Below, one piece after another: positions 1 to 12,640 of a DNA stretch of 64,000 nucleotides. The first letter of the stretch is position 1; each line of letters begins with the position of its first letter. A program made the translations under genes and the position numbers. Under the pieces are notes generated by a model. The model worked only from the letters and a program-made list of their open reading frames with translations. It was not told where the DNA came from and made no database searches. The stretch comes from Galaxea fascicularis (taxonomy: Eukaryota > Cnidaria > Anthozoa > Scleractinia > Euphylliidae), in the NCBI GenBank assembly GCA_948470475.1, contig OX419339.1:442001-506000 (forward strand), written 5' to 3'.

Positions 1-15
1 TAGACTGGCTCATCC

Positions 16-144
16 TCGGTGTAAAAACCTGTGAAGCTCACAAGTGACGTAAAACAAAGACAACAAAACACTGTAAACAATAGCGTACAGGAAAACAATA
101 CCTCATAAAACAAAGAAAACCTCATCAAGTTTTTACACCGAGGG
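16..144. repeat. Short foldback (MITE-like) element, family A copy 1
   Basis: The left end carries CCTCGGTGTAAAAAC and the right end GTTTTTACACCGAGGG, a terminal inverted repeat around an AT-rich core with no coding capacity. The same end plus the adjoining GTGAAGCTCAC segment recurs in opposite orientation at 34041-34172, so this is a dispersed family rather than a chance palindrome. Likely a non-autonomous DNA transposon; no clear target duplication was found. Confidence 0.7.
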
Positions 145-1762
145 TGACCCTTTAGACAATAGTTATAGGCTGAGGCTGATAACTCTTATCAAGACCTTGA
201 TTATTCTGGATATCTCAAAAACTGAATCTAATAATTGTTTTATTATGCATGGAATGACAGTAAAAATTCACTTGCAAACCTGGACGTCATTTTGCTTCTT
301 AATCAATGGCAAGACACACAAAGCGCGCGAACTTGATATGATTATCTTTAAAAGGAGATCATGCACCGCGGCCCTACATGGCATGATTACCAGTGACCCT
401 TGAGGGTCCTTGATATGATTAATGTGTACTCTGCGAATAGATGCTGTCACAGGCGCTGATTTCGAAAATTCGGCCAACCAGAAAAGAGATGGCGAGTTCA
501 ACGTATAATAAATATTCATGCTCACCAGGCCGTTTGTATCAATTCAACAATAAACTGAATATGTAATCAAGTTATTTTAATACGTCGATTAACCAGACTC
601 GTAACACATTTAATTTGAATCAATGGGCGACACAGTGTTCAGATGACTCTGACAGTGACGCAACTATTTGGTTGAGAATCTTTTGTGCTGCGTTGGTGGC
701 GTGTGGAAACGAATCACTCACAAGATCCTGGAAACATTCTGTATCAGTGCGAGTTGGTACTCTCAATCCCGAGAAATCAACGGATGTTTCAGGTGTAACA
801 GCGTAGCTCTAAAACCCGTGCTATAAACCGCAAACAACCCACAAATACTTTAGTCGCTCTAAACCTTTGCTCTTGAATTATTTGCTGAGGCCATTTCAAC
901 TTGTCCTATCTGAGGTGATTACTTTGTTGGGACTATTCGGTGAGTCAGGTCGGGTAGTATTCCCGATTGTTCGGACTATTGGGTTAACAAAAAAAAAGTG
1001 TAGTGATTGACTAGGCTGAAATTTTATATGGAGGCTTATGCGGCCCAAGCGCGAAGCGCGCGGTCCATTAAATCAATAGGAAAAACCAAGGATCCATAAC
1101 TTACAGTGCGGACCGAGAAAAACGAGGTTTCGGGCGCGCGAGCAGGAAACTTTCAAATTTAGCAGGCCGTGGTTAATGTCCACAACGCGCGTACTAATAA
1201 CTTCATTTGATCATTGTTGATGTCATGATAAGTGAAATAGAGATCAAGACCGAGAGGGAAAATATGTAGATATACGGTATACACTTCAGCGCTGATGTCT
1301 ATAGATAGATAGATAGATAATCAATCAATCAATTCATCAGCCCATAAAAATACATATCACATACGCTAAAACATTTAAAATTCAAACTGTATACTATAAC
1401 ACTAAAAGCTGTTTTCCGTGAAAGCCGTGCGTTAGACTTAAAGAATGTCACCTGAACTCTTCGTGGTAACAATATCGCTGAGATAATGCAATGATTATTT
1501 AGTGGAATGAGTTTTTATGGCAGCTTACAATATCTATTTGAAGCAAACTAAGGAGAGCATTTATGGTATTAATTTTATCAGACACTTTGAAACAAGACGC
1601 ACGGTTTTAAGTATTTTTTCCAGTTTCTTGATTTTGTTATTCATTTGCCTTGGATTTGGTTCTTTTGTGGACGGAAGGTAGTTTTGACCATCCCCTTGAG
1701 AAGTGCAAGTAGGTCGAAGTACACAACATTTCTCAGTATGAGTATTTGGCCATTTCCGAGTT

Positions 1763-1902
1763 CATGTCTGCCTCCTCTTCAAAGCGAGTCTAAGTGCGAA
1801 GTTTTTGTGATGGTAATTAGTTCTACTTTACATATGAATGAAAACTAATTTTAATAACAAAAACTTCGCACTTAGACTCTCTTTGAAGAGGAGGCAGACA
1901 TG
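1763..1902. repeat. Hairpin element with ~46-bp inverted arms
   Basis: Arms 1763-1808 and 1857-1902 are reverse complements with a single mismatch and enclose about 48 bases. One arm contains GTCTGCCTCCTCTTC and the other GAAGAGGAGGCAGAC. The high arm identity implies recent origin or ongoing homogenisation. No coding capacity; MITE-like. Confidence 0.8.
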
Positions 1903-2004
1903 ATGGCCTATTCTGTTATCGGCGTATCAGACACGTGTTATTGAAAACTTGAGGTATGAGCCTTTTTGTGCATTTCAAAAGCTCGTCAAATTTACGCTTG
2001 AGAA

Positions 2005-2672
2005 ACGAGCACGGCAACGGCAATGAGAACGCCACAAACAATGGCCTCAATAAGTAAAAGTAACCACACTACACGTGCGTTTTACATTTTGGTACATTTC
2101 TTTGTCGTCCTCTACTGAACAACATTTGGGAGCTTAAGCAACGACGACGACGATGGCAACGAGAACGCCATTAAACAATGGGATTAATGAGCCAAAACAA
2201 TACTCTGCACGTGCGTTTTACATTTTGGTACATTTCTTTGCCGTTGTCTGAAATGAACAGCTTTTAGGTTTTCTCGAGAACGTGAGCGCATTACGGCAAG
2301 TTTTTGTTTTGTTTTCTTTGCTTCAACACCGTTCACCGTAATTAAGGCCTTGGACAGCTCGCCAGCATATCTTACGTTATACAAATTGAAATAATCGCGT
2401 TACAAAAACGAGAAGTTATATTTTGAAATGACGTTCTCGTTGCCGTCGTCGTCGTCGTTGCTTAAGCTCCCTAACAACGTCAGCGCATGGCGGTAAATGT
2501 TTCCTTCTTTTCCTGACTTTGACTCCGTTCATAGTACCTAAGTTCCTGGAGAGTTTGCCAGGGTTTTGGAAGTTAAACAAATTCGAATAATTGTGGAAGC
2601 GTTACAAAAACGAGAACTTACATTTTAAAAAGACGTTTTCGTTGCCGTCGCCGTCGTCATTGCTTATGCACC
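2005..2672. repeat. Nested inverted-repeat element with (GAC)n-rich ends
   Basis: An inner pair of ends, GGGAGCTTAAGCAACGACG at about 2128 and its complement ending near 2471, bounds a roughly 345-bp element. An outer related pair (about 2005-2031 and 2632-2672, the latter with GTTGCCGTCGCCGTC) suggests a second copy of the same family around it. Internal segments such as CACGTGCGTTTTACATTTTG occur twice. This fits a MITE inserted into, or duplicated next to, a relative. Confidence 0.6.
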
Positions 2673-4498
2673 CTATTTTCAAAAGGATACAGCGCACGTG
2701 CAGTGAAAGGCAGCTGAATTGTAACTGATAGCTCTAATAGTGAATAAATTAGTAATTTTCGGAACTGACAATTTTGTTTGAAAGTTTTCATCGCGAATAC
2801 AGATAGAATTTTTGTTCTTCACATTTGTACCAAGGACACGTAAGTACATTATAACCTCTTTCATGATACGATAGAGGCATATTTTATAATTTTAGAGCCT
2901 TTTAAAAGTTATTTCAGGAAAGATATCCGTACAGCCTCATACATTAATTATACATATCAACCCTAGCTCTTCCAAAAGCGATTAGAGTTTGAGTCACAAA
3001 ATGCATGTATAATTAATTAGGTATGGGGCTGTGCGGAATTCTTGCCATCATTTCATCTACTACGCTTCTCAGTCAGAAAACTCGGACATAAAGTCACCGT
3101 CATTGCCGCTGGAAAGACGGAAATCATGATGTAATCCATCATCCACTAAAATCCCTGTTAAATTTCGGCGGAATGGGCTTTCAACGTTCGAAGTCAGCTT
3201 GAAACGGAAACTCCTTTCTTTCAAATTGACTTCTTGAATTCAATCATAGGAAATATGAGAAATACGTGCTCGGGACATGCTCCAAAAATGAATTTATTCA
3301 TGAAAAATTCATTTCCAACTCAATTAAACACAGTTAAAATTACTCTGAACTTGACCTTTCTATAATGACATGACGTTCGAATCGTTGCACTCGCGGTTTA
3401 AAACGTTTCCTACACCACTCAGGGAATCGCAATTACAAGCTGCATTCTACAGAACTGGCTAAATTTGGGAACTGTACCATTCCTCTTTTTTCAAACAAAG
3501 TCATTTTAATTCATATGGTCTGAACTTCCTTTTTCCTTGTTCCTTCTTGAACTCTTGTACCATGGGTTCAAAATGTATCGAGTCATTACGTAGGATGAGG
3601 ACTGAGTGGCAGTGCGAGAAACGGCTGCAAAGTAAACATGTCCGGTCAGTCCCGGTGAGAAATTAACTTCAAAAAACCACTCGCCCACCTCCATTTTTCA
3701 GAGGAAAACTTTGCATAGTTTGCGAAACGTGGTTATCAACAGGTAATTGCAAAAGCAGCAGTTTTGAGACAATGTCAAATTACCAGAGGAAAACTGTAAT
3801 TCAATAATGACAGAATAACTGTCTTTATACTTTGGCCCGCCAAGTCGATATTTTTTCGCAGCCTGCTGACGGTGTTCCACCGTACAACAGTTTTATAAGT
3901 ATTGCTTCTGTGTCAACGTCAGTCAATTAAGGAGTGAGTCGTTAAAATATTTTGGAAGATTCTTTATTGCTAGATCCTTGTCAAATAAGTTATTTCAGTT
4001 GTCGATAACAGAAACAAAGCCTATAAGGTGAAATAAATATTTCTGACGATAAATGTCAAATACAGTATGCATTCCTTTGAGAAATGAGCGTCAATGGTAC
4101 CTTTCTTCATTATGAATGTTATTCATGGTTTTATATGTGATACATTTACTACTTTTGTTATCAGCGATGTATAAATCACTATGTCATTCATCACACAACC
4201 ATTCCAAATTTTTTAACTAATGAGCCTTAAGATCCAACTGTACGAGTTAACAAAAGGCAGCAAGATTTTGAAAGTAGTTGCTATTGATACGGAAAGGAGT
4301 TGGCCGTTTGACTTTTTTCCTCCCATGCGCAATGAATGAACCACAAAAATAGAAATCGTACAGAAAACTTCTTGAATTCACAATTAGTCAGCGAAGGACA
4401 AAATTCAATGTCGCCGCACAGTACTTAGTATAAATCTACTAGCGTTCTATCACGAATACCAGTCTCTGATTGGCCATGCTACTCCGACTATCTATTTA

Positions 4499-4690
4499 AC
4501 AAATAGATTCCATGTTGTCGTCCGTCTGTTCAGTAATAGATCACAGAATACGTCAAAATGTGGTAAGAACAAGAAAGTGGCGCCAGCACGAGTCGATAGC
4601 CGAGAGTGTCACTGTTGTTCTTACCACATTTCGATGTTTTCTGTAATCTATTACTGTACAGACGCACGGCAACATGGAATCTATTTGTTT
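4499..4690. repeat. Foldback element family B, copy 1
   Basis: Arms of about 73 bases (4500-4572 and 4613-4688) form a long imperfect hairpin. The ends read AAATAGATTCCATGTTG and CAACATGGAATCTATTTGT, and each arm carries TGTGGTAAGAAC or its complement. A clear relative with the same arms and a similar core lies at 42500-42687 inside the last intron of the E4-E2 gene. Non-coding, MITE-like. Confidence 0.85.
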
Positions 4691-5148
4691 GATATAATCC
4701 CGTCTGTCCTCTAATAGATCTCGATTTCTACGCGTGAAAGCTGATTCAGGCTGCGCCCTCATCACCTATTACGCGATAGAAATCTCGAGCTCATAATCTA
4801 ATTGTTAAATAGAAAGTTCCCACAGCCTACCGAAAATATAAGAGGTACAGTGCTGTGAAAGGAACACATCGTAAGGTTTGTTAGAGAGATTGTAGCCAAC
4901 CTTACTTGTATGCCATCTTGGCGCAGAACCATTTTCTTATTATGGATTACCTTAAATAAGTTAAAAAAAAAACGCGGCATAAGAAGTGAAATGGAGTACT
5001 TTATAGACATCACCGTTTCAGGCACACAAACAACTTGAAAAACGTTTTTTAAATTAAACCTTTTAGACGTCTCGAATTAATGCCATGAAGTCACTCTTGT
5101 TTGTACATGTGAAGACATGTTATCTATCGAGCCAATTTGGACTCCCTG

Positions 5149-8100
5149 TTAAACCTGCTCTATTGGTCCATCCGAGACAGAAGCTGTGTCATTTATGATA
5201 ACACTAATTTGCGGCAACGTTCGTTCCCTCCTTGAGACGGCAATGTTTGATACTTCTTCACTGTTCATATTAACATTTGAAACAGGAGAACTTAGTCTGA
5301 AATTCGTGTCTGTTGGAATTATAACTGGTAATATCTGACGAGTAAGTGATTGAGCATGCGAACTGATGTTGTTGAGTTCTGTAGCGTTGGAAATGCTCTC
5401 ACTGTTCTCTCCTGGTCTACTGTAGTAATACGAAAGACGCCTTGCCAACAAACGTTTCTTTAAGCTTTCAAAAGAAACTTTTATGTGCCACCCATTAATC
5501 ATGGAGAAAAATACAATGTTCATGAAGAAAAATCCAAGCGGGATGTACTCCAGTGACAAAGGACTGTGTAGTGATAGTGTAAGTGCCAGTAAAGCAATTG
5601 GACATATTGCTCTTAGTAAAATAGTAACGATAAATCTGAAGACAGAGATGTACAAAAGCAACAGCCCATTTTTGTTCACCCCTAACAAGCGCATCAGAGT
5701 GCTTAAGTCGCAAATAATGACACTTCCTTCAAAGAGAAGCCCAGTGACGCCCAAGATAGAGTTTTGTCTGTAGACTAGTAACACACTAAATGTTGACGCT
5801 GTTACAAAGTGATGTAGTAGATTGATCTTGTATAGAGGAAGCTTGCTTCTCAATAAAAAGTCCTGGCAAAATTTGTAAATATAGTTCCCAAGGTAGACGC
5901 TGAAGAGTATAAGGAAATGCGAAGGTGTGTCGCGAAGAGGTTTGTCGAACGTGTCTTTGGAGGAAATACAGTACAAGCCACAGCAGAAAAGAAGAATGGA
6001 GAAAATGTGGTCCCTGAACCTACAAGAAATGAAAACAATAAAATGTTGGTGAGCTAAATTAGAGAGGTAGGCTGACTTCGAGCTGTCTTAAAGTTTGCTG
6101 ATCAATAGTACAATTTCTTGCGAAGCGCGATGCAGCATGAATTGGTGATAAGGAAAAAACAGCGTGCACGCTTGGGTGATCAAAAACCTTCAAATAGCGT
6201 GCATGCTTTTTGCTAAAAAACGCCATTTAATAGAAGACCACTTAGTCATTTTCAAAATATTTTCAAGATTTACTTTAAAAAGGTTTCGTTTCGGCCTCTT
6301 TTTGTGAAACGCAACTGATATAAAAACAACTATACGAAACAAGGAAGTAATGACGGACAATGAAGTCCACAAGAAAATAGCTGGAGTTTTATTCCGCCCA
6401 CGGACGCTGCGCCAACTTGCTATCACGGCCAAACACTTTGTTGCCAAAGCAATGCACTTTACGCGAAACAATAAAAAAAATTTCGAGTGCATAGGAAATA
6501 TTAGTTCTAGGAGAATGGGAGAATGAACTAGAAAATGTGGGGGCCACTCAGTCACTCTGTAACTTGGAGGTAATAAAGGAGCAATGAACGGTGAACCATT
6601 GTAATGAAAGAATTCAAATGTTCCTCAAATGGCTTACATTTGCGGCGTACATTTAAGCTCAAATAGACGCATGTGAAAGGAAAGGCCGGGAAAAGGAAAT
6701 CTGTTCGAATGACGTTGCTCTGTAGATCCGTTTCAGTGAAAATGATCACGTTTTTCATCAAATCACGAGTCGGAGTAAACATATTGAAACAATAACATCC
6801 GTTAATTAAAACGTGTACGGCTCCCCTTTTTTGAGTGAGTGCCGGTTTCTCCATCGAAGGTACCGTTGTGGCTCGAAGGAACTAGAACAAACAACAAAGG
6901 GGAGAGAACCGAGCGCTGGTGATTCACAGCTACATATATTGATAATAATTTTCCATTTGTAATTAAGCTCATAAATGTTTTGTGGGCTACTTCCAGAATA
7001 TTTGAATTCGTTATTTAAAAATAAGTGCGGTTGTATTCCCACTTGAACGTCTTGTCGGTTTTTCCTTTTTTATGATAATGGTTCGAAAAACGAAAATGAG
7101 CGCCAATATCTACAATAATAGACTCACATATGTCTCATATTGTTGCCACATGTATAGTAAAAACACGCCACCTTTTAATGCATTTTAGTGATTCCGGAAG
7201 TCGTCCCCGGCACTCGAAATATTTTCACAGGATCTCAGCTTTCCTTACCCCTAATTTTTAAATATTTTCGACCAACGGGTGAATTGCCAACCACGAGATT
7301 TCCTCAGTAGTATTGAATTCTGTGTCCACTGAATGAGCTGTCTCAGCCCACATTAATTGCTCGTTCTCCCTGAAACAGGAGAAATCCTGGAAACCCTTAA
7401 TTAATCGAGTCGAAGCAGTATTTCTTGCTTAACCACAGTAACGTTAGAAACCCAAACAGAGCTGAAGTAAGGCTCATTCTAACACATATATGCTATTTGC
7501 GGAACTCGAGTCTGTCATCTTAATTTAACAGTCAAAACCGCAAGCACAAAGTGAAGCCTGAGCTTGAAGACGGAAAAAACCTCAAAAATTAGAAATCCTT
7601 TGTCTAAATTTGAGTATAGTTAAGTCTCTTAGAAAAAAGGTATAAACTGCTGTAATGATCACCGCGAGTAAATTCGCGTACACGCGCGCGACGTCAACAT
7701 TTTTACGCGTTATACTTCACCGGGCGTACAAATCAATTTTCGCGGAAAAGGACTTCAGTAAAGTGCTTTTCGTCAGAAAAGCGGAAAACTACGCTCTCGA
7801 CTCTCGTAAGAACTAGTTACATTTTATCACCGAATTACACTGTCTAGTGTAAAAAGTATTTAACATGGTTTTAAAAAAAGTTGCTGATTGTTTGTAATAT
7901 CTTTAAAAAATGGAAAGGAATACTTACAATTTTCGTATGAGTAGGGGCTTCTCTTCATATAGCTTAATTAATTGACGGGAAAGCTGGTGCTGTGAGTTTG
8001 AGAAGGCGAACACGATAATTGAAGCGAGAAAGAAAAATACCGCTGCTGAAATGTTGATGGTCAGCGAGGTAACAAGAAGGGCAAACATTGGTGACAGCAT
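5149..8100 (-). CDS. TLC-domain multi-pass membrane protein
   Basis: Two exons on the minus strand, 8100-7928 and 6019-5149, join in frame across a GT-AG intron (donor GTAAGT at 7927, acceptor TTGTAG ending at 6020) to give 347 residues. I chose the ATG at 8100 because it begins the first hydrophobic segment. About seven hydrophobic helices lie between residues 1 and 235. The histidine pair in LLHHFVTAST followed by membrane segments is typical of the TRAM-LAG1-CLN8 (TLC) domain found in ceramide synthases, CLN8 and TLCD proteins of the ER and plasma membrane. The last ~110 residues are a polar, Ser/Asn-rich cytosolic-type tail with a basic start. It lacks a homeobox-like region, so a TLCD/CLN8-type lipid-handling protein is likelier than a ceramide synthase. 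The exact subfamily and substrate are not determined. Confidence 0.75.
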
Positions 8101-9773
8101 CGTGTAGCGGGAAAGAACGTGTTGTGGGCGCGTGTAACAAGCTGTTATTTGTAGTTTAGCAGAGACTGCCAACTGACAGCCGGAGCCATTTACTGCAAGG
8201 AACACGATGACTCACACAGGAACTGGAACTGGTAGAAAGCTGCAATCATCTCCAGACAAAACATCACTGGAAAAAAATTGCGACCAAGGTCTGTTACATA
8301 AGCGAGAAGTGATCAAAGCCACTCGAATTCGTTTTGAGGTTGATGTGTTTTTCGTGGAATCTGCGATGCTTCCAATTTTTCAGAATTTGCCAGTCGTGTA
8401 GCTTTCATAAGTATAACCGATCCCTGTGATGTTTTTAAGCTTTGGCGCTCAAGCGTTGCGTCCTCCTAAACTCGCTTCAGCATAACTTCCTGGAGATGAA
8501 TTTGGACAAGCTATCCTTTTAAGGCCCGCCTTATTAATTATGCCAACTGTCACTCTATTCACCCGGAAGAAAATTCGTGCTGTAAATTTTTGTGCACCTT
8601 AAATCGTGCACAAGGCCGTTTTGTAATTAATACAGCCACTATTTCAAATGCTATTGACCACGACAAAAGCACTGAAGGTTTGTGTTTAACCAGCATTCAA
8701 AAACTCGCTTTGAACGAAAAGGGTTGCAGCCTTAACAAAATTCTATAATAAATCACTTAAAAAACTTATCACAAGATTTTTAGATAACGCAATTTGACAT
8801 CCTGTATTTGAAATAAAATATGACAAGCTAGTTTTAGTTGCTGTTTTGGCCGGTGAGATCAGTAATAATTCCGTTTTCTCTTAGGTCGGGTTCAGATGTT
8901 TAAGACTGACCGGATGTTCATCTTGAAAGGAAGTTGAATGTGATTGGTGGACGACCAAATGTATGGCTGCTGTTGATATATTTTATTTTTGCCGTGGAAC
9001 GTTAAACACGGTCAAAAAACCAAACCGTTAACCAGGACTGAGAAACAAAACAAATTTCTACCGTACCTTTATGTACACCAACACGTGTGTTTATCCGATA
9101 GTCAGAGCTTAATAAGCTGTTAAGAAATTACGTGGGCATGAATATTGATGGTAACCTGAACAGCGGAGACTCACGCACTCTTTGAAATCATCCATCACGC
9201 GCCTTATGCCAAAAAATTAAAGAGCATAAGAGAATAAATAGAGGATAAAATAAACTTTGTAGAACATTTTGTGCCTTAATGAGAATTTATTCTCACTTCT
9301 GGTTCGAAAATGAGTAGAAACCGAAACCGGCAAGAAGCAGTCTTCTTTTCATTGTCTTTAGGTCTTTGTAAAACCACATTTTAATCTATGAAATACGGAC
9401 CCTAAAACAAATTCGTATGAATAATTGAACAAATAGCTGTCTTACAATGAAAGACTTCCTGTGTTTCACCAGTTTGACAAGCTGCTAGGCAGGCGTCTAA
9501 CAGCGACAAATATCAGGATAATATCAGGCCGAATGCTTTAAATTGGCCTCTGTGAAGCGGCCTCTGGGGATCCCTTGAGTGAAAAGGATTTTACAATTTT
9601 AGACGGCAAAACTACTTCCTGTTGGCATACAGCTTCCTTACTTGCCACACGGCAACAGGAAAACATATTTTGGAACAGGAACAGCGAAAAAAAAAAAGAG
9701 AGGCAAAACACCTTTTTATTGGAATCGTGCTTGGAAATTTTCCGCAAGTTCAAGAGTTATTTATGGTATCATA

Positions 9774-9775
<2 letters not shown>

Positions 9776-9806
<31 letters not shown>
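9776..9806. repeat. (ATT)n microsatellite
   Basis: About ten uninterrupted ATT triplets in gene-free sequence. It makes spurious Ile- or Tyr-run open frames that are not genes. Confidence 0.95.
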
Positions 9807-10642
9807 GGTATCATAGCAAATAACTGGCCTGGACGATTAGTCACGCATGAGTTTAAATTTTGGTTAATAAATATTGTACTTATACACCCCCATCAACAGG
9901 TACTGATTTAGTACCCGCACAGCCCCAACCTTTCAGACACTAAAAAGAAAATGATTGATGCACGCAACTTGTTTGAGAGCGTGGGAGGAACTTAAACCAA
10001 AGCCATGATGAGAGGAATTTTCTAAGCTTTATTTCCTCGCGATCATCGTTTGATTTTCCATTTTAGGCAAATTTTTTCTCGGTTTCTTATAAACGTGATT
10101 AACCGTTAAACGAGGTTTACACACACTGACTGATGTAGGCAGGTAGGTGGCCTTTTTATGAACACGATAAGTTTATAAGCTTGTTGGGTCGTGATAGGCA
10201 TGAAAAGGACAAATAAAGACGTATCACGTTACGGGCTTGGAGAAGCGGCTTCGACATTCCCGCCGAATTTTCCTCAAAGTAAAATAAATATTTGGCGTAT
10301 TGCGAGTGAGCCGTATACAGTCGGTAGGTCTAAACGACACTGACTACCGGCGTCCTTTTTCGGGTATCCCAGAATAGTCCCAACAGAAAGTGGAAGGCAA
10401 CACTGAGGTGACGCTCGAGATGGTATAAGACGCACGACAAACTGATTTTTCAGAGCAACCTTGCACGAAGATAGGTTAGTTACAAACGCTACCGATGTTG
10501 AACTAATGACAGACCTTCAGTTTACATTTTATACGTTATTTTATGTATTCTTTAGCGTCCTACGAAGTACTTTCCCCGGGAGAGTACTGCTCGGAATTCT
10601 TGGTAGGGGTGTGCTCTGGTGAAGAAACTAGGAAAAAACAAT

Positions 10643-11192
10643 GCTGTGGCTATATGGCCGGTAACCGGCCAAGGTGTTAAAAACACTAAATGGCCGGCAG
10701 TGCGAGTTTTTTCTAAAAATTGTCGAATCAAAGAATCCTGGCTAATCCAAACCATCGTATGTCGATTAGAAAGAATCAAGCGATCCTGAAATGATTTTTA
10801 GATTTAGGTAATTCGTGACACTTAGTACAACAGTAGAAATGATGGATAAATCCTACATAACCGGTTGCATAGATGGCTGATCTTTGACAGTTTAAATTGA
10901 CTGAAATTCTTCGATCTTGCAATTTTTATCGGTCATAGTGTTTTTAACATCTTGGCCGGCAGTCGACCTGAAGAAACTTCTGTCTTAGTCACGAGTCTGC
11001 AGATGTTCGTGACAATGTTATATAAAAGCAAGCGCTGGAATCATTTCAGGATCCTCTTTTCCCAATCGACATACGATGGTTTGGATTAACCAGGATTCTT
11101 TAATTCGACAATTTTTTTTAAAAAAATTCTCGGACTGCCTGCCATTTAGTGTTTTCAACATCTTGGCCGGTTACTGGCTATATAGCCACAGC
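10643..11192. repeat. DNA-transposon-like element with ~150-bp inverted ends
   Basis: The sequence from 10643 (GCTGTGGCTATATGGCCGG) recurs as its diverged reverse complement ending at 11192. The arms are about 150 bases each, and the arm similarity includes CATACGATGGTTTGGATT and its complement. The roughly 240-base core shows no transposase, so this is a non-autonomous element. A further CTTGGCCGGCAGTC motif near 10953 in the core repeats part of the arm. Confidence 0.8.
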
Positions 11193-11618
11193 GAAAAAAA
11201 CAAAAAAAACAAAACAAAACAAAATGGCAGTCTAACTATTTGTCAGTTGACTCAGAAGTACTTTAAAATGCAATTTAAATATGATAGAAAACGCAGTTTC
11301 TGCGTTAACTTTTTTTTACCGTCACTGTAGTAATAACGTTCTGTCCATTAGCTGCGGTTACAGTTTTTTCGTCAGTTTTCAATTTTCAAATAGAGTGATT
11401 TTACTTAACCCGTAAAGGAAGAAATGAGTATAATACTAACTATTAGCCACTATTACACACTCTCTTCTTTGTGTTATCACGCTGTATTAAATGCGGTATA
11501 ATAAAAATTGTTTCACGGCTCTATAAAATGTTCACGTTTTTATCATACAACGCTGTGGTATTTTTTTGTTCATAGAACTCTAGCAAAAGCGTTTATGTTC
11601 TTGACAAACAGTCTGGGG

Positions 11619-11640
11619 TTAGGGTTAGGGTTAGGGTTAG
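11619..11640. repeat. Interstitial telomere-type (TTAGGG)n run
   Basis: Three to four consecutive TTAGGG units lie in intergenic DNA. TTAGGG is the telomere repeat of cnidarians and vertebrates. With so few units this could be a chance or repair-derived insertion and does not mark a chromosome end. Confidence 0.85.
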
Positions 11641-12640
11641 ATTAGACATGGGATTTTTTGGGGTTAATTCTTGGTGAAGGGATTGTCTGGGGTTTTATTT
11701 GAAGCTCTAGGGATTTTTTGGAGGGGTTTGATTTTTGCTCCCATTTGATCATCCCTGTCACTTGAAATTGAGAGTCCAATTCAGAGCCTCAACAGGCTTA
11801 GTATATGTATCCAGAGATGTGGTTCTTTGTTCTTCTGTAAATTCACTGGCATGTAATGTTGTCTTTTATTAAAATTGAAGTCTCATTTCTTTTCTATAAC
11901 CAACTTTGCATGTCTGTACATCTGCCCTAAAGAAACCTGAAACAAAAATAGGGGTTTCATGAAATAAAAAAACAGGAGGGTACAGGATTCTTGTGGGTAC
12001 TGTGTTCATAGACTATACACAGGTGCTGGTATCCAGCTTCTCAATAACAATCTTGCAATAATATGCTGTTATTTTTTCTGCTTTCGGGACAAAACTCTAA
12101 TGTGGTTACACTATGAAGAAAACATTTACAATCTTTCTATCCTCACATTCCACAGGGGTTTCATGAAGGTTTTAAGCTGGAAAGTTATTTACATTTCACT
12201 GCAAGGCATCTATGTTTGAATTTAATTTCCTTATCTTGGTCCATCACAGGGTTATCCCATAAATAGTATGATGTTTGTGGCCTCTTTTCATCCTGCTGAG
12301 AAGAGGGTGTGGAGCAAGGTACTTGTCTGAAGAGACAACACAATGGGAAGAGAACAAACTGATCCACAGACCTGATGTCCCAATGAGCACATGCCTTTAT
12401 AATATTTTAAACTACATAAAATACAGCAGCCACATGAAGCAAATGTAGAGCAGATGTAGCTCCTTGCTTTTTTGACAAAACAAATACAAAAACAAAAGCA
12501 AAAACAGAGCAGCAGAGGGCTACAATGTTTAAAGTTAATTCTGAACAATTTTCACCAGCTGGCCCCACCTAACATGTATACTCAGAGTTCTGACTAATAT
12601 GAAATTAAAGATCAGCATAATTTTATTTATGATACATTAC

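Larger units (their letters stand above)
1..5148. other. Gene-free stretch rich in foldback elements
   Basis: I see no exon with recognisable protein similarity on either strand. All open frames here are under about 85 codons and look random. The stretch holds at least four short inverted-repeat elements (16-144, 1763-1902, 2005-2672, 4499-4690, listed separately) and a GATA/AATC microsatellite near 1300-1335. It also contains the 3' flank of the TLC-domain gene that ends at 5149. Small exons of a gene lying mostly outside the window cannot be excluded. Confidence 0.6.
8101..12640. other. Intergenic stretch without a recognised gene
   Basis: Between the first exon of the TLC-domain gene and the second exon of LYRM4 I find no convincing exon. 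It contains an ATT microsatellite (9776-9806), a 550-bp inverted-repeat element (10643-11192) and a short TTAGGG run (11619-11640). The last coding exon of LYRM4 should lie in or beyond this stretch on the minus strand, but I could not identify it. It may also contain the TLC-gene promoter just above 8100. Confidence 0.55.

Noticed and set aside
8207..8401. 64-codon plus-strand open frame opposite the TLC-gene 5' end
   Set aside because: No similarity, short, antisense to a likely leader.
12030..12090. Candidate last exon of LYRM4 (KIVIEKLD or HIIARLLL frames, minus strand)
   Set aside because: Weak acceptor and only vague similarity to the conserved C-terminus.
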